Shown piece by piece: positions 50,560-58,888 of a stretch of DNA of 64,000 nt. Position 1 is the stretch's first letter. Each line of letters starts with the position of its first letter. A program made the position numbers and the translations under genes. Source of the DNA: Bacteroidetes bacterium UBA2475 (GTDB lineage Bacteria > Bacteroidota > Bacteroidia > B-17B0 > Aurantibacillaceae); NCBI GenBank assembly GCA_002342065.1, contig DDPF01000012.1, positions 682,001 to 746,000 on the forward strand. The letters run 5' to 3'. Under the pieces are notes generated by a model that saw only the letters and a list, made by a program, of their open reading frames with translations, ran no database searches and was not told where the DNA came from.

Positions 50560-53106
50560 TTGTTTAAAGATTTGAAATTATTTACAAAAATATATAACAG
50601 ACCCGATCTAAAAAAAATAATACCTGCGTTTTTAATTTTTTTGTTTGCCCAAATTTTTATTTCGTGTAATCCAACAAAAAAATTATTACCCAACGAGTAT
50701 TTGCTTGATAAGGTAGAAGTAATTAATACTAAAGAAACAAACCAGCCAAAAGAAAATTTTGAGGCCTTTTTCAGGCAAAAACCAAACCGTAAATTATTCA
50801 GAAAAGCGCAATTCTTTGTTTGGTGGTATAATTTGTTTGATGATGAAAAAATTAAACAGAAAAAAATTGACCGCAATTTAAAATACGACAAAATAAACTC
50901 AGACAGGGTTTTGGCTGCCGAAAAAAAGAACGAGGAAAGAGCAAAAAAAGGAAAAAAACCTAAAACCCCTAAATTAAAAGATAAATCAAGTCAACTCGTT
51001 ATAGAAAGCATCCGTGATATTGGTGAGCCTGCTGTAGTATTTGATTCGCTCTTAACTGAGCAAACCCGTTTGCAAATGGTTAAATTTTTATTCAGTAAAG
51101 GGTATTTTAATAACAGGGTTACCGACACAATTGAGTTTAGCAAAGATAAACGTGCAACAACAAAATATATTCTTTATCCCAAAGACCCATACATCGTAAA
51201 TAAGATAACTTATTTAATGGAAGATGAAAAGCTGGGAGCTATGATATTAAACGATACCGTAAATACTTTGCTTAAAGTAGGTATGCAATATGATACCGAA
51301 AAGTTACAAGCCGAAAGACAACGTATTACAGAATTCGCGTCAAATAATGGTTATTTTTATTTTGAGAACGCTTATGTAAATTTTGATATCGACTCTAGTT
51401 TCAGCAATCATTCTGTATCGGTGGTTATTAATTTAAAAAAATATGCTAAGTCATACAGCTCTTCAAACGATTCTTTAATATACGTTAATCATCCAAGAAT
51501 GAAAGTGGAAAATGTATATATTATTACAGAACCGGTGTATACAGATATAAAAGAAGCCCAATTTAAAGATACCCTTAAAACAAAAAGAGAAGGAACCGTT
51601 TTTTTATTGAACTCGCGCCTGGCTTACAGGCAGCCGATCATCATCAACAATACAGATATTTATCGTGGTCAGTGGTTTAGAAAAGATACTTCCGAGCGAA
51701 CCTATAAACAATTATTAGGTCTAGGCATCTTTAAAAATGTAACTATAAAATTTTTAAAGAACCAGGATCATTCTAACCGTTTAGATTGTTACATCATTTG
51801 TAATCCTTTATTGAAACAATCTTTAACGGCAGAAACTGAAGGAACTAACACTAATGGCAATTTAGGTATTGATGGAAGTATTGTATATCAGAATAAAAAT
51901 TTTTTCAAAGGCGGCGAGCTAATAGAGTTAAGATTACAAGCGGCTATTTCGGCGCAAAAACAATTTGCAAATACAACAAACACCGTTAATTCGGTTGAAG
52001 ATGCGGTTGACTTTAACCGTTTACAACGTACATTTAATACCATACAATTTGGACCTGAATTCACATTCTCTGTGCCCCGTGCGTTTTTTCCTTTTTCATT
52101 ATTACCCTTTAAAAAGGATATGTTACCGCGTACTTACGTTAAAACCTCACTTAATTACCAAACAAGGCCTGAATTTAGCAGGGTAATAACAAACATAGAT
52201 TATGGTTTTAGTTTTAGAAGCCATAAAGGAAGATTAAGGCATGATTTTATTCCGTTTGAGGCTTATCTTGTTCGTGCAAAATTATCGGCTGCGTTCGAAA
52301 AAGATCTAGGCAATCTTAACGACGCGTTTTTACTGAATTCGTTTCTCGATCACATCACTACTTTAAGTAAATATAGTTTAACCTACACCTCAAAAGAAAA
52401 TTCAAACACAAGCCGCAAAACTGTTCATTATATTAAATGGACAATAGCTTCCTCTGGCTCCATCCTACGCCAGTATTTTATAGCACGTGGTGAAAAAACT
52501 GATTCGTTGGGCCGTTATCTTTTATTCAATATTCCGTTTGCGCAATTTTTAAAAACAGATATTGATTACAGGATCTATATTCCTATACGAACCAAAAGCA
52601 GGATTGTTTATCGTGTTGCCGGTGGCATTGGAAAACCTTTGAAGAATTTAAGCGGTTTACCATACGAGCAAAGTTATTTTAGCGGTGGCCCAAACAGTGT
52701 TAGAGCCTGGCGTGCACGTACCCTTGGTCCAGGGGGATACGATGCGACAAATAGCTCCACTAAATTTGATAAAATTGGAGACATATTAATTGAAGGAAAT
52801 TTTGAATACCGCTTTCATATTATTAAATCTTTTAATGGTGCGTTTTTTGTGGATGCAGGAAATATATGGCGCTTGAAAAAAGATGAAACAAAACCTGATG
52901 GTGAATTTGTGGTTGAAAAATTTGTCGATCAGATCGCCATTGGTAGCGGTGTAGGTATTCGCTGGGACCTCGGCTTTTTTGTATTACGTATTGATCTTGC
53001 TGCACCTGTAAAAGATCCTAAATATACTGTTGGCGATAGATGGACCTATGATAAAAAACCTTACAAGCAAGTTGTTGCTAACTTTGGTATTGGATACCCG
53101 TTTTAA
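50560..53106 (+). CDS. tamL: TamL-type Omp85 outer-membrane lipoprotein
   Basis: Protein of 848 residues starting at TTG 50560. The N-terminal signal ends in a lipobox at FISC (LIFLFAQIFISCNPTKKLLP), then a basic linker (about 60-140), POTRA-like domains (about 150-420), and a 16-strand Omp85-type barrel (about 450-848) with VRAWRARTLGPGGY as the L6 motif and a final GIGYPF. TamL, with TamB, helps insert outer-membrane proteins or lipids in Bacteroidota; its lipid anchor distinguishes it from TamA. No tamB is visible in the window. Confidence 0.88.
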   Translation: MFKDLKLFTKIYNRPDLKKIIPAFLIFLFAQIFISCNPTKKLLPNEYLLDKVEVINTKETNQPKENFEAFFRQKPNRKLFRKAQFFVWWYNLFDDEKIKQKKIDRNLKYDKINSDRVLAAEKKNEERAKKGKKPKTPKLKDKSSQLVIESIRDIGEPAVVFDSLLTEQTRLQMVKFLFSKGYFNNRVTDTIEFSKDKRATTKYILYPKDPYIVNKITYLMEDEKLGAMILNDTVNTLLKVGMQYDTEKLQAERQRITEFASNNGYFYFENAYVNFDIDSSFSNHSVSVVINLKKYAKSYSSSNDSLIYVNHPRMKVENVYIITEPVYTDIKEAQFKDTLKTKREGTVFLLNSRLAYRQPIIINNTDIYRGQWFRKDTSERTYKQLLGLGIFKNVTIKFLKNQDHSNRLDCYIICNPLLKQSLTAETEGTNTNGNLGIDGSIVYQNKNFFKGGELIELRLQAAISAQKQFANTTNTVNSVEDAVDFNRLQRTFNTIQFGPEFTFSVPRAFFPFSLLPFKKDMLPRTYVKTSLNYQTRPEFSRVITNIDYGFSFRSHKGRLRHDFIPFEAYLVRAKLSAAFEKDLGNLNDAFLLNSFLDHITTLSKYSLTYTSKENSNTSRKTVHYIKWTIASSGSILRQYFIARGEKTDSLGRYLLFNIPFAQFLKTDIDYRIYIPIRTKSRIVYRVAGGIGKPLKNLSGLPYEQSYFSGGPNSVRAWRARTLGPGGYDATNSSTKFDKIGDILIEGNFEYRFHIIKSFNGAFFVDAGNIWRLKKDETKPDGEFVVEKFVDQIAIGSGVGIRWDLGFFVLRIDLAAPVKDPKYTVGDRWTYDKKPYKQVVANFGIGYPF

Positions 53107-53203
53107 TATAGTTTAATGAAATGGCCATGTTTACCAAAACGCAAACACATAATAACTAAACTGGCTATTCCATATGGCAATTAAAAAAACGATAACTTAA
53201 CAT

Positions 53204-54076
53204 ATGAAAGTAGCAGGATTTACCATAATTAGAAACGCTTTAAAATTTGATTACCCTGTGGTGGAAGCCATCACTTCTATATTACCCATATGCGATAAAT
53301 TTTTTGTCGGTGTTGGAAATAGTGATGATGAAACAAAGAAATTAATTGAGAACATTGCCTCTGATAAAATAATAATTATTGATACTGTTTGGGATGATAC
53401 TTTACGTGAAGGAGGCAAAATTTTATCTATTGAAACTAACAAAGTTTTTGATGCCATTCCACAAGAATTTGATTGGTGTTTTTATATCCAGAGTGATGAA
53501 TGTGTACATGAAACAGATCTGCTTAAAATAAAAAACGCGATGGAACTTTATGAAGATGATATTGCTGTTGATGGATTATTATTTGAATACAAACATTTTT
53601 ATGGTCAGTATAATTATATTGGCATTGGCAGAAGATGGTATAAAAATGAAATTAGAATAATTAAAAACAACAAACACATTCGTTCATATAAAGATGCGCA
53701 GGGGTTTAGAACAGCTAACGATAAAAAATTACGCGTTAAAAAAACAGGAGCTTTTATTTATCATTATGGCTGGGTAAAACCACCACAGGCACAACAGGCC
53801 AAGCAAGCCAGCTTTCATAAAATGTGGCATGATGATCAGTGGATGAAAAGCAACATTCCAACAGTAGAAGAATTTGATTACAGTAATATTGATCTTTTAG
53901 GAGAATACAAAGGCACGCATCCGAAAGTGTTTGAAGAACGAATTAAAAAAGCAACGTGGAAATTTGTTTACGATAAAACCAAAGTAAAAACCAATTTTAA
54001 ATACCAATTTTTATTCTGGGTTGAGAAATTGACTGGTTGGAGAGTTGGAGAGAATAGAAATTATATTTTGAAATAA
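53204..54076 (+). CDS. Glycosyltransferase-like protein
   Basis: Protein of 290 residues. The N-terminus KVAGFTIIRNALKFDYPVVE and a middle YIQSDECVHETDL (a DXD-like acidic site) resemble small GT2-family glycosyltransferases that act on surface sugars. The rest is Trp/Tyr-rich (YHYGWVKPPQAQQAKQASFH). There is no membrane segment. It stands alone after tamL without other polysaccharide genes, so acceptor and product are unknown. Confidence 0.72.
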   Translation: MKVAGFTIIRNALKFDYPVVEAITSILPICDKFFVGVGNSDDETKKLIENIASDKIIIIDTVWDDTLREGGKILSIETNKVFDAIPQEFDWCFYIQSDECVHETDLLKIKNAMELYEDDIAVDGLLFEYKHFYGQYNYIGIGRRWYKNEIRIIKNNKHIRSYKDAQGFRTANDKKLRVKKTGAFIYHYGWVKPPQAQQAKQASFHKMWHDDQWMKSNIPTVEEFDYSNIDLLGEYKGTHPKVFEERIKKATWKFVYDKTKVKTNFKYQFLFWVEKLTGWRVGENRNYILK

Positions 54077-54104
54077 TGCTGATAACCGCTTAATTTCGCG
54101 TTTA

Positions 54105-54299
54105 CTAAGTAGCTTTGTCTTTTGTATTTCTTATTAAACTAATTCCCGAAAAAAAGAAGACCGCTCCTAAAATTCCCGAAAAAATAATAGCTTTTATATT
54201 TCTTGTATCAGCGCCTCCGGTCATAAAAGAGACTCCGGCATAAATGAGACCAACAACACCTAATAGAGTTAAAATAATTCCTAGTACACGTTTTTCCAT
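54105..54299 (-). CDS. Small two-helix membrane protein
   Basis: Protein of 64 residues with two membrane segments (about 5-27, VLGIILTLLGVVGLIYAG, and 36-58, AIIFSGILGAVFFFSGISLI) and short basic loops. Similar small proteins are common in Bacteroidota but have no known function. A perfect 11-bp inverted repeat at 54307-54336 lies seven bases upstream of its ATG. Confidence 0.75.
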   Translation of the reverse strand: MEKRVLGIILTLLGVVGLIYAGVSFMTGGADTRNIKAIIFSGILGAVFFFSGISLIRNTKDKAT

Positions 54300-54306
54300 A
54301 ATTGTT

Positions 54307-54336
54307 TTTAAACTGTTGCTATCATAACAGTTTAAA
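54307..54336. promoter_or_regulatory. Perfect 11-bp inverted repeat before the small membrane protein
   Basis: TTTAAACTGTT (54307-54317) and AACAGTTTAAA (54326-54336) with an 8-base spacer. It overlaps the region where the 54299 transcript must start or its leader lies. It could be an operator for a dimeric repressor or an RNA hairpin hiding the start. Confidence 0.5.
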
Positions 54337-54413
54337 GGTGAAATTGTTTAGAGAGAATTAAAATGAAATAAAGAGTTGGTTTGGAGCCCCACCAAAGCTT
54401 AGGGCGCTGGCGG

Positions 54414-54902
54414 TTAAATACACTTAAAATAATCAAAGGCCTCTAAACAATCATCGCATTTATATAATGCTTTGCATGCTGTGCTGCCAAACTGTGACAC
54501 AAGACGAGTTTTGGTGCTTTTACATCTTGGGCAAGTAATGCTTTTTGTTTTACCAGTTAAAAAAGATTTATCGCTGGTTGATTCTTCAGGTGGAGCAATA
54601 CCATATTTTTGCAATTTTAATTTTGCTTCTTCGCTCAACCAATCGGTTGTCCATGCGGGATTATAAACCAGGTTGATCTTTACTGTTTCAAAACCGTTTT
54701 CCAATAGTTTTTTCCGGACATCGTCTTCCATTTGTTTCATGGCGGGACAACCACTGTATGTTGGCGTAATTGTAACTTCAATAGTTTTATTGTCAGAAAA
54801 TTTTACATCTCTTATTACTCCCAGTTCCACAATAGAAATTACAGGAATTTCCGGATCGGGAATTTCTGAAAGAAGGGAATAGATATTTTCTTTTGTTTGC
54901 AT
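54414..54902 (-). CDS. paaD: Phenylacetyl-CoA epoxidase subunit PaaD
   Basis: Protein of 162 residues with a DUF59/MIP18 N-terminal domain (about 5-100, LSEIPDPEIPVISIVELGVI) and a C-terminal Cys cluster (CPRC, TACKALYKCDDCLEAFDYF, about 120-160). PaaD helps mature the Fe-S or diiron centres of the PaaABCE epoxidase rather than catalysing it. It is the last gene of the minus-strand paa group, separated from paaC by the microprotein and a REP-like element. Confidence 0.93.
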   Translation of the reverse strand: MQTKENIYSLLSEIPDPEIPVISIVELGVIRDVKFSDNKTIEVTITPTYSGCPAMKQMEDDVRKKLLENGFETVKINLVYNPAWTTDWLSEEAKLKLQKYGIAPPEESTSDKSFLTGKTKSITCPRCKSTKTRLVSQFGSTACKALYKCDDCLEAFDYFKCI

Positions 54903-54908
54903 ATTTTT

Positions 54909-55013
54909 ACCACTGAGGAACAGAGAGCACTGAGAAAAATTTTAATATTTGTATTAATGTGTTATTACTAATTTCGAAAAGGAAAAACTCTGTGTTCTCC
55001 GCGCCTCTGTGGT
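54909..55013. repeat. REP-like palindrome (ACCACNGAGG family)
   Basis: ACCACTGAGGAACAGAGAGC on the left and CTCTGTGTTCTCCGCGCCTC followed by TGTGGT on the right are near-complementary arms around a 53-base AT-rich loop. This family (CCACAGAGGxACAGAGAACACAGAG) is a very widespread interspersed repeat. It separates the microprotein from paaD inside the operon and could cause partial transcription end. Confidence 0.75.
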
Positions 55014-55016
55014 TAA

Positions 55017-55109
55017 TTAGAGTATCCAAATAGCCGCAATGATCATGATCACTATAATTACAAGATATTGCCAAACGTCAACAAAATAGGGTGAAAGTTT
55101 TTTCCACAT
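55017..55109 (-). CDS. Probable 30-residue membrane microprotein in the paa operon
   Basis: The minus strand carries an ATG at 55109 and a stop at 55017, giving 30 residues: MWKKLSPYFVDVWQYLVIIV, then one membrane-spanning helix with IMIIAAIWIL at the C-terminus. A purine-rich A/G stretch (AAGATAAAGAT) directly precedes the ATG, as at many Bacteroidota starts. It begins 20 bases after the paaC stop. The composition (charged N-terminus, aromatic interface, single helix) is that of a real membrane peptide, not of random AT-rich DNA. Function is not known; it might tether or stabilise the epoxidase. Confidence 0.55.
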   Translation of the reverse strand: MWKKLSPYFVDVWQYLVIIVIMIIAAIWIL

Positions 55110-55129
55110 ATCTTTATCTTGAAATTATT

Positions 55130-55882
55130 TTACCACTTTGCAGTTGGATGCATACGCGGTAATGATTGCATTTCTGCTAAAATATAACTTAAGTGTTCGC
55201 CATGTAAACCTTTACGGCTTCCGGTTTGCACATAGGTTCCTTCAGGCGCTACCAAATTTGCTTTTGCAAGCAACTGGCTAATTTCTTTTTCCCAATTTGC
55301 TTTTAATGTACTTAGATCAACCGCAACGCCTTCCTTTATTAATAGAGCATCAACCTCGTTCATTTCAAATAATTCGCCGGCATAAGGCCAGATCTCATTT
55401 AAACCTTTTTGCAAACGGTTAAAACTTTCTTCGGTGCCGTTTCCAAAACGGTTTACCCAACTAAAACTATGGCGTTTGTGATAGGTAATTTCTTTCATTG
55501 ATTTAGCGGCAATTCCAGCTAACGTCTCGTCTTTACTTTTTGCTAATTCAGTATAAAATGCAAGATCAAAACAATCAATTAATGCTTGTCTGATAATTGT
55601 TTTTGCATAATCGCCATTTGGTTGTTCGGTAATTAACGCATTAAAATATTCGCGGTCGTTCCTAAAAAAAGCAAGATCATCTTCTGTTCTTCCTTTACCT
55701 TCGGTTTTTGCCGCATATTCTAACAACGCTTTTCCCCGGCCAAATATATCTAATGCAATATTTGTGAGCGCAAGATCTTCTTCCAAAAAGGGACCGTGAC
55801 CAGTCCACTCGCTTAAACGTTGTGCAAGAATTACACTTGTATCGCCTAATCTTAAAGTATAGTTAAATAGTTCATCTTTCAT
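55130..55882 (-). CDS. paaC: Phenylacetyl-CoA epoxidase subunit PaaC
   Basis: Structural subunit of 250 residues, ferritin-like fold related to PaaA. Typical segments are LRLGDTSVILAQRLSEWTGHGP at the start (with EWTGHGPFLEEDLALTNIAL), KEITYHKRHSFSWVNRFGNG in the middle and GLHGEHLSYILAEMQSLPRM near the end. It has no functional diiron site in the family and stabilises PaaA. Its ATG overlaps the stop of the four-helix-bundle gene by four bases (ATGA). Confidence 0.95.
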   Translation of the reverse strand: MKDELFNYTLRLGDTSVILAQRLSEWTGHGPFLEEDLALTNIALDIFGRGKALLEYAAKTEGKGRTEDDLAFFRNDREYFNALITEQPNGDYAKTIIRQALIDCFDLAFYTELAKSKDETLAGIAAKSMKEITYHKRHSFSWVNRFGNGTEESFNRLQKGLNEIWPYAGELFEMNEVDALLIKEGVAVDLSTLKANWEKEISQLLAKANLVAPEGTYVQTGSRKGLHGEHLSYILAEMQSLPRMHPTAKW

Positions 55883-56289
55883 TTAATTGAAGGTTTTAAG
55901 GATAAAGGTTTTGAAGAATTTTGTTGTGTCGATTTCAAATATTTTATAAAATTACTAAGCTGCTTGCTAATGATAATACATTTTTCTTTTAAAAGTTCAT
56001 GCGTCTTCTCATCAATATAACCAATTTTATTAGTTAAGTATAATTGTGTTCTTAATTCTCCACAAGATCCTTTTGCAATTACCAAAAAATAAATGAACTG
56101 ATTATTTCCTTCTCTTTCAAATCCTTCAGCAATATTAGAAGGTATTGATATTGCCGATTTTCTAAGTTGATCGCGTAAAGCAAAATCTTTATTTAAAGAA
56201 GAATTATTAGTTTGTGTATAAACTAATTCGCATAGTTCAACTGCTTTTCTCCAAACTTCCAACTCTTCAAAAGAACTAATCTTTGCCAT
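55879..56289 (-). CDS. Four-helix-bundle protein (S23/IVP-like)
   Basis: Protein of 136 residues of the S23 ribosomal protein/intervening-sequence family: FEELEVWRKAVELCELVYTQ, LRDQLRKSAISIPSNIAEGF and FLVIAKGSCGELRTQLYLTN are diagnostic. The family is best known from ORFs inside 23S rRNA intervening sequences, but free-standing copies are common in Bacteroidota; the molecular role is unknown. Here it stands inside the paa operon between paaB and paaC and overlaps paaC by four bases, so it is translated with the epoxidase. Confidence 0.9.
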   Translation of the reverse strand: MAKISSFEELEVWRKAVELCELVYTQTNNSSLNKDFALRDQLRKSAISIPSNIAEGFEREGNNQFIYFLVIAKGSCGELRTQLYLTNKIGYIDEKTHELLKEKCIIISKQLSNFIKYLKSTQQNSSKPLSLKPSIK

Positions 56290-56334
56290 TTAGTAATTTT
56301 TTAACTTTCTAAACTTTTAACCTTAAATCAATGG

Positions 56335-56625
56335 CTACATGTGGCCAACGCCATCCGGTATTTGATAAAAAGTTGGGTGACGATAAATTTTATCGTTTGA
56401 CGGTTCAAAGAATGATCCCATATCTTCGGGGCTGCTTGAAACAATAGCACTGCTTGGCACGACCCAAAGGGCCATTCCTTCGCCACGGCGCGTGTATAGA
56501 TCGCGTGCGTTTTGTAAAGCCATTTCTTTATCGTAAGCATGTAAATTGCCGCAATGTACGAACGGTTGTCCCGCTTTTTTTTGTACAAATACTTCCCACA
56601 TAGGGCCTTGAGAATCTTTACTCAT
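56335..56625 (-). CDS. paaB: Phenylacetyl-CoA epoxidase subunit PaaB
   Basis: Subunit of 96 residues, typical PaaB size. WEVFVQKKAGQPFVHCGNLH, YTRRGEGMALWVVPSSAIVS and YRHPTFYQIPDGVGHM are the family signatures. PaaB bridges two PaaAC units in the multicomponent epoxidase. paaA ends 34 bases upstream and the four-helix-bundle gene begins 45 bases downstream, an unusual insertion because paaA-paaB-paaC usually follow each other directly. Confidence 0.94.
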   Translation of the reverse strand: MSKDSQGPMWEVFVQKKAGQPFVHCGNLHAYDKEMALQNARDLYTRRGEGMALWVVPSSAIVSSSPEDMGSFFEPSNDKIYRHPTFYQIPDGVGHM

Positions 56626-56659
56626 ATTATTTTTCTGGTATCTAAACCTTTTAATTTAA

Positions 56660-57601
56660 TTATGCCGCTTCGTAATTTTCGTTTTGTTTTTTGGCGTAAG
56701 CAGTTGCAGCTTCTCTTACCCATGCACCTTCGCTGTGTGATTTGTTTCGTGAAGCTAAACGTTCTTTGTTACAAGGTCCGTTTCCTTTTATCACTGCTTT
56801 AAATTCAGTCCAATCCGGCTCACTAAAATCAAATCCATTTTTTGCTTCATTCCATTTTAAATTCTTATCCGGAACTGTTAAACCTAAATATTCTATTTGC
56901 GGCATTGTTTGATTCACAAAACGCTGACGTAATTCATCATTTGTTTCGCGCTTAATACGCCATTTAAGTGCATTTTCACTATTCGGACTTTCAATATCCG
57001 GCGGGCCAAACATCATTAAAGTTGGGAACCACCAACGATTTAAAGCATCCTGCGCCATTTCTTTTTGAGCAGGTGTACCAAAAGCCAAGTGGGTCATTAA
57101 TTCATATCCCTGACGTTGGTGAAAACTTTCTTCTTTGCAAATACGCACCATAGCACGTGCATAAGGTCCGTATGAAGTGCGTTGTAACATTACCTGATTC
57201 ATAATGGCAGCGCCATCTACCAACCAGCCCACAGCGCCAACATCAGCCCATGTCAAAGTAGGATAATTAAATATAGAAGAATATTTTGCTTTTCCTGTAA
57301 GTAGGGCATCTAGCATCTCATCGCGGCTAGTGCCAAGCGATTCGGCAGCTGTATATAAATATAATCCATGTCCGCCTTCGTCCTGTACCTTTGCTAAAAG
57401 CACCAATTTAGCGCGTAAACTTGGAGCACGGGTTATCCAATTACCTTCCGGCAACATCCCCACAATTTCGCTGTGTGCATGTTGCGATATTTGACGAATC
57501 AAATGCTTACGGTAATTATCGGGCATCCAATCTTTTGGTTCAATTATATCGTTTTTGGCCAATTTAGACTCAAAAAGCTCTTCAAAATTTATAACTTCCA
57601 T
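56660..57601 (-). CDS. paaA: Phenylacetyl-CoA epoxidase catalytic subunit PaaA
   Basis: Catalytic diiron subunit of 313 residues that epoxidises the ring of phenylacetyl-CoA, the first committed step of aerobic phenylacetate breakdown. Ferritin-like iron-ligand regions are visible: RQISQHAHSEIVGMLPEGNW, LLAKVQDEGGHGLYLYTAAE and KEESFHQRQGYELMTHLAFG, with Glu and His residues at the expected diiron positions. Length is normal. It heads the minus-strand operon with a good promoter upstream. Confidence 0.96.
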   Translation of the reverse strand: MEVINFEELFESKLAKNDIIEPKDWMPDNYRKHLIRQISQHAHSEIVGMLPEGNWITRAPSLRAKLVLLAKVQDEGGHGLYLYTAAESLGTSRDEMLDALLTGKAKYSSIFNYPTLTWADVGAVGWLVDGAAIMNQVMLQRTSYGPYARAMVRICKEESFHQRQGYELMTHLAFGTPAQKEMAQDALNRWWFPTLMMFGPPDIESPNSENALKWRIKRETNDELRQRFVNQTMPQIEYLGLTVPDKNLKWNEAKNGFDFSEPDWTEFKAVIKGNGPCNKERLASRNKSHSEGAWVREAATAYAKKQNENYEAA

Positions 57602-57625
57602 GATTTAATAAGGTAATAGTTCTTA

Positions 57626-57657
57626 CAAAGATAGGATTTATGCGGTTTTAATCCAAA
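57626..57657 (-). promoter_or_regulatory. Bacteroidota promoter for paaA operon
   Basis: On the minus strand TTTG (57654-57657), 20 bases, then TATCTTTG (57626-57633): a full match to the TTTG/TAnnTTTG consensus. The paaA ATG follows 24 bases later. Confidence 0.6.
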
Positions 57658-57675
57658 AAATTGGCCGATTTAAAC

Positions 57676-57689
57676 ATGACGTTTGTCAT
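57676..57689. promoter_or_regulatory. Operator-like inverted repeat in the paaA-paaE spacer
   Basis: ATGAC-GTTT-GTCAT: perfect 5-bp arms and a 4-base spacer, placed between the two divergent paa start regions and just upstream of the paaA -33 box. Position and symmetry fit a TetR- or GntR-type regulator site; no such regulator gene is in the window. Confidence 0.45.
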
Positions 57690-57725
57690 ATTATCAAATA
57701 AATTTTTTTATCCCTCCTAAAGCCC

Positions 57726-57733
57726 TATTTTTG
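57726..57733 (+). promoter_or_regulatory. TATTTTTG -7 box before paaE
   Basis: Full TAnnTTTG match 17 bases before the paaE ATG. No convincing TTTG at the -33 distance. Confidence 0.45.
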
Positions 57734-57750
57734 CACACTATTATCAAATT

Positions 57751-58815
57751 ATGGCACGTTTTCATACCCTAAAAGTTAAAGACATTAAGCGCGAAACTTC
57801 TGATGCGGTTTCAGTAGCTTTTGAAGTTCCGCCTCAACAACAACCGGAATACCAGTTTAAGCAAGGACAATATATTACCTTAAAAATGACCATTGGCGGA
57901 GAAGAGATCCGTCGTTCTTATAGTTTATGCTCTAGTCCCTACGAAAAAGAATTACGTGTTGCTATTAAAGCTGTAAAAGGTGGTAAAATGTCTACTTACA
58001 TTAACGGTGAATTAAAAGTAGGTACGAGTATTGATGTAATGACACCAATGGGCACATTTTATTCGGTCCTTTCTGGTGCAAACAAAAAGAAGTATTTATT
58101 ATTTGCAGGAGGAAGCGGGATCACTCCTATGATGAGCATCATTAAAAGTATTTTGTATGTTGAAAAGCAGAGTACAGTTACTTTAATTTATGCTAATAAG
58201 AATGAAGAAAGTGCCATTTTCAGATCAGAGTTAGATGCTTTAATTGGGGCTAACCCAAATCTAAAAGTGGTTTTTGTTTTTGATATGCCGGTTACTCAAA
58301 TTTCCGAATTACAAACCGGCTTAATTACAACTGAAAAAGCAAAAGCTCTAATAGAGAATTATGGCGGAACAAATGCTGACGAGTATTTTATCTGTGGCCC
58401 AGGCCCGATGATGGAAAATGTGAAAACCTCATTAGAAAGTTTAAAAATTGCAAAAGAAAAAATTCATATCGAATATTTTACGGCAGTGATTGACGCTGTA
58501 AATAAAGCAGAAAATAATGCACTTGGCGTTGATGTAAAATCAAAGATAACTGTGATGCAATATGGCATTGAAACTAATTTTGAATTAAAAACCGGCAGTA
58601 TTAGTATTTTGGACGCAGCCATAGAAGCCGGTGTTGACGCTCCTTTTAGCTGTAAAGGCGCTGTTTGTTGCACTTGTCGCGCCAAAGTTTTAGAAGGTAA
58701 AGTAAAAATGGATGCTAATTTTGCATTAACTGATGCGGAAGTAGAAGAAGGTTTTATTTTAACCTGTCAATCGCACCCAATAACCGAAAAAGTGGTTATT
58801 GATTATGATGCTTAA
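57751..58815 (+). CDS. paaE: Phenylacetyl-CoA epoxidase reductase subunit PaaE
   Basis: Reductase of 354 residues that passes electrons from NAD(P)H to the PaaA diiron site. FAD region with RRSYSLCSSPYEKELRVAIK, NAD(P) region with LFAGGSGITPMMSIIKSI and FICGPGPMMENVKT, and a C-terminal plant-type 2Fe-2S ferredoxin domain (about 260-354) with ligands in APFSCKGAVCCTCRAKVLEG and LTCQSHP. Order and length are normal. It is transcribed away from the other paa genes. Confidence 0.95.
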   Translation: MARFHTLKVKDIKRETSDAVSVAFEVPPQQQPEYQFKQGQYITLKMTIGGEEIRRSYSLCSSPYEKELRVAIKAVKGGKMSTYINGELKVGTSIDVMTPMGTFYSVLSGANKKKYLLFAGGSGITPMMSIIKSILYVEKQSTVTLIYANKNEESAIFRSELDALIGANPNLKVVFVFDMPVTQISELQTGLITTEKAKALIENYGGTNADEYFICGPGPMMENVKTSLESLKIAKEKIHIEYFTAVIDAVNKAENNALGVDVKSKITVMQYGIETNFELKTGSISILDAAIEAGVDAPFSCKGAVCCTCRAKVLEGKVKMDANFALTDAEVEEGFILTCQSHPITEKVVIDYDA

Positions 58816-58888
58816 TTAAAACATTACATCACTTTTTTTTTCATTTAATTTTATTTGTTTAACTTGGGAGAGTTAATCTCTATCAACC

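Noticed and set aside
53107..53203. CCATATGG palindrome before the glycosyltransferase-like gene
   Set aside because: Eight bases of symmetry in AT-rich DNA are expected by chance.
56328..56588. Second minus-strand frame overlapping paaB
   Set aside because: Shadow of paaB in another frame; paaB has the family signatures.
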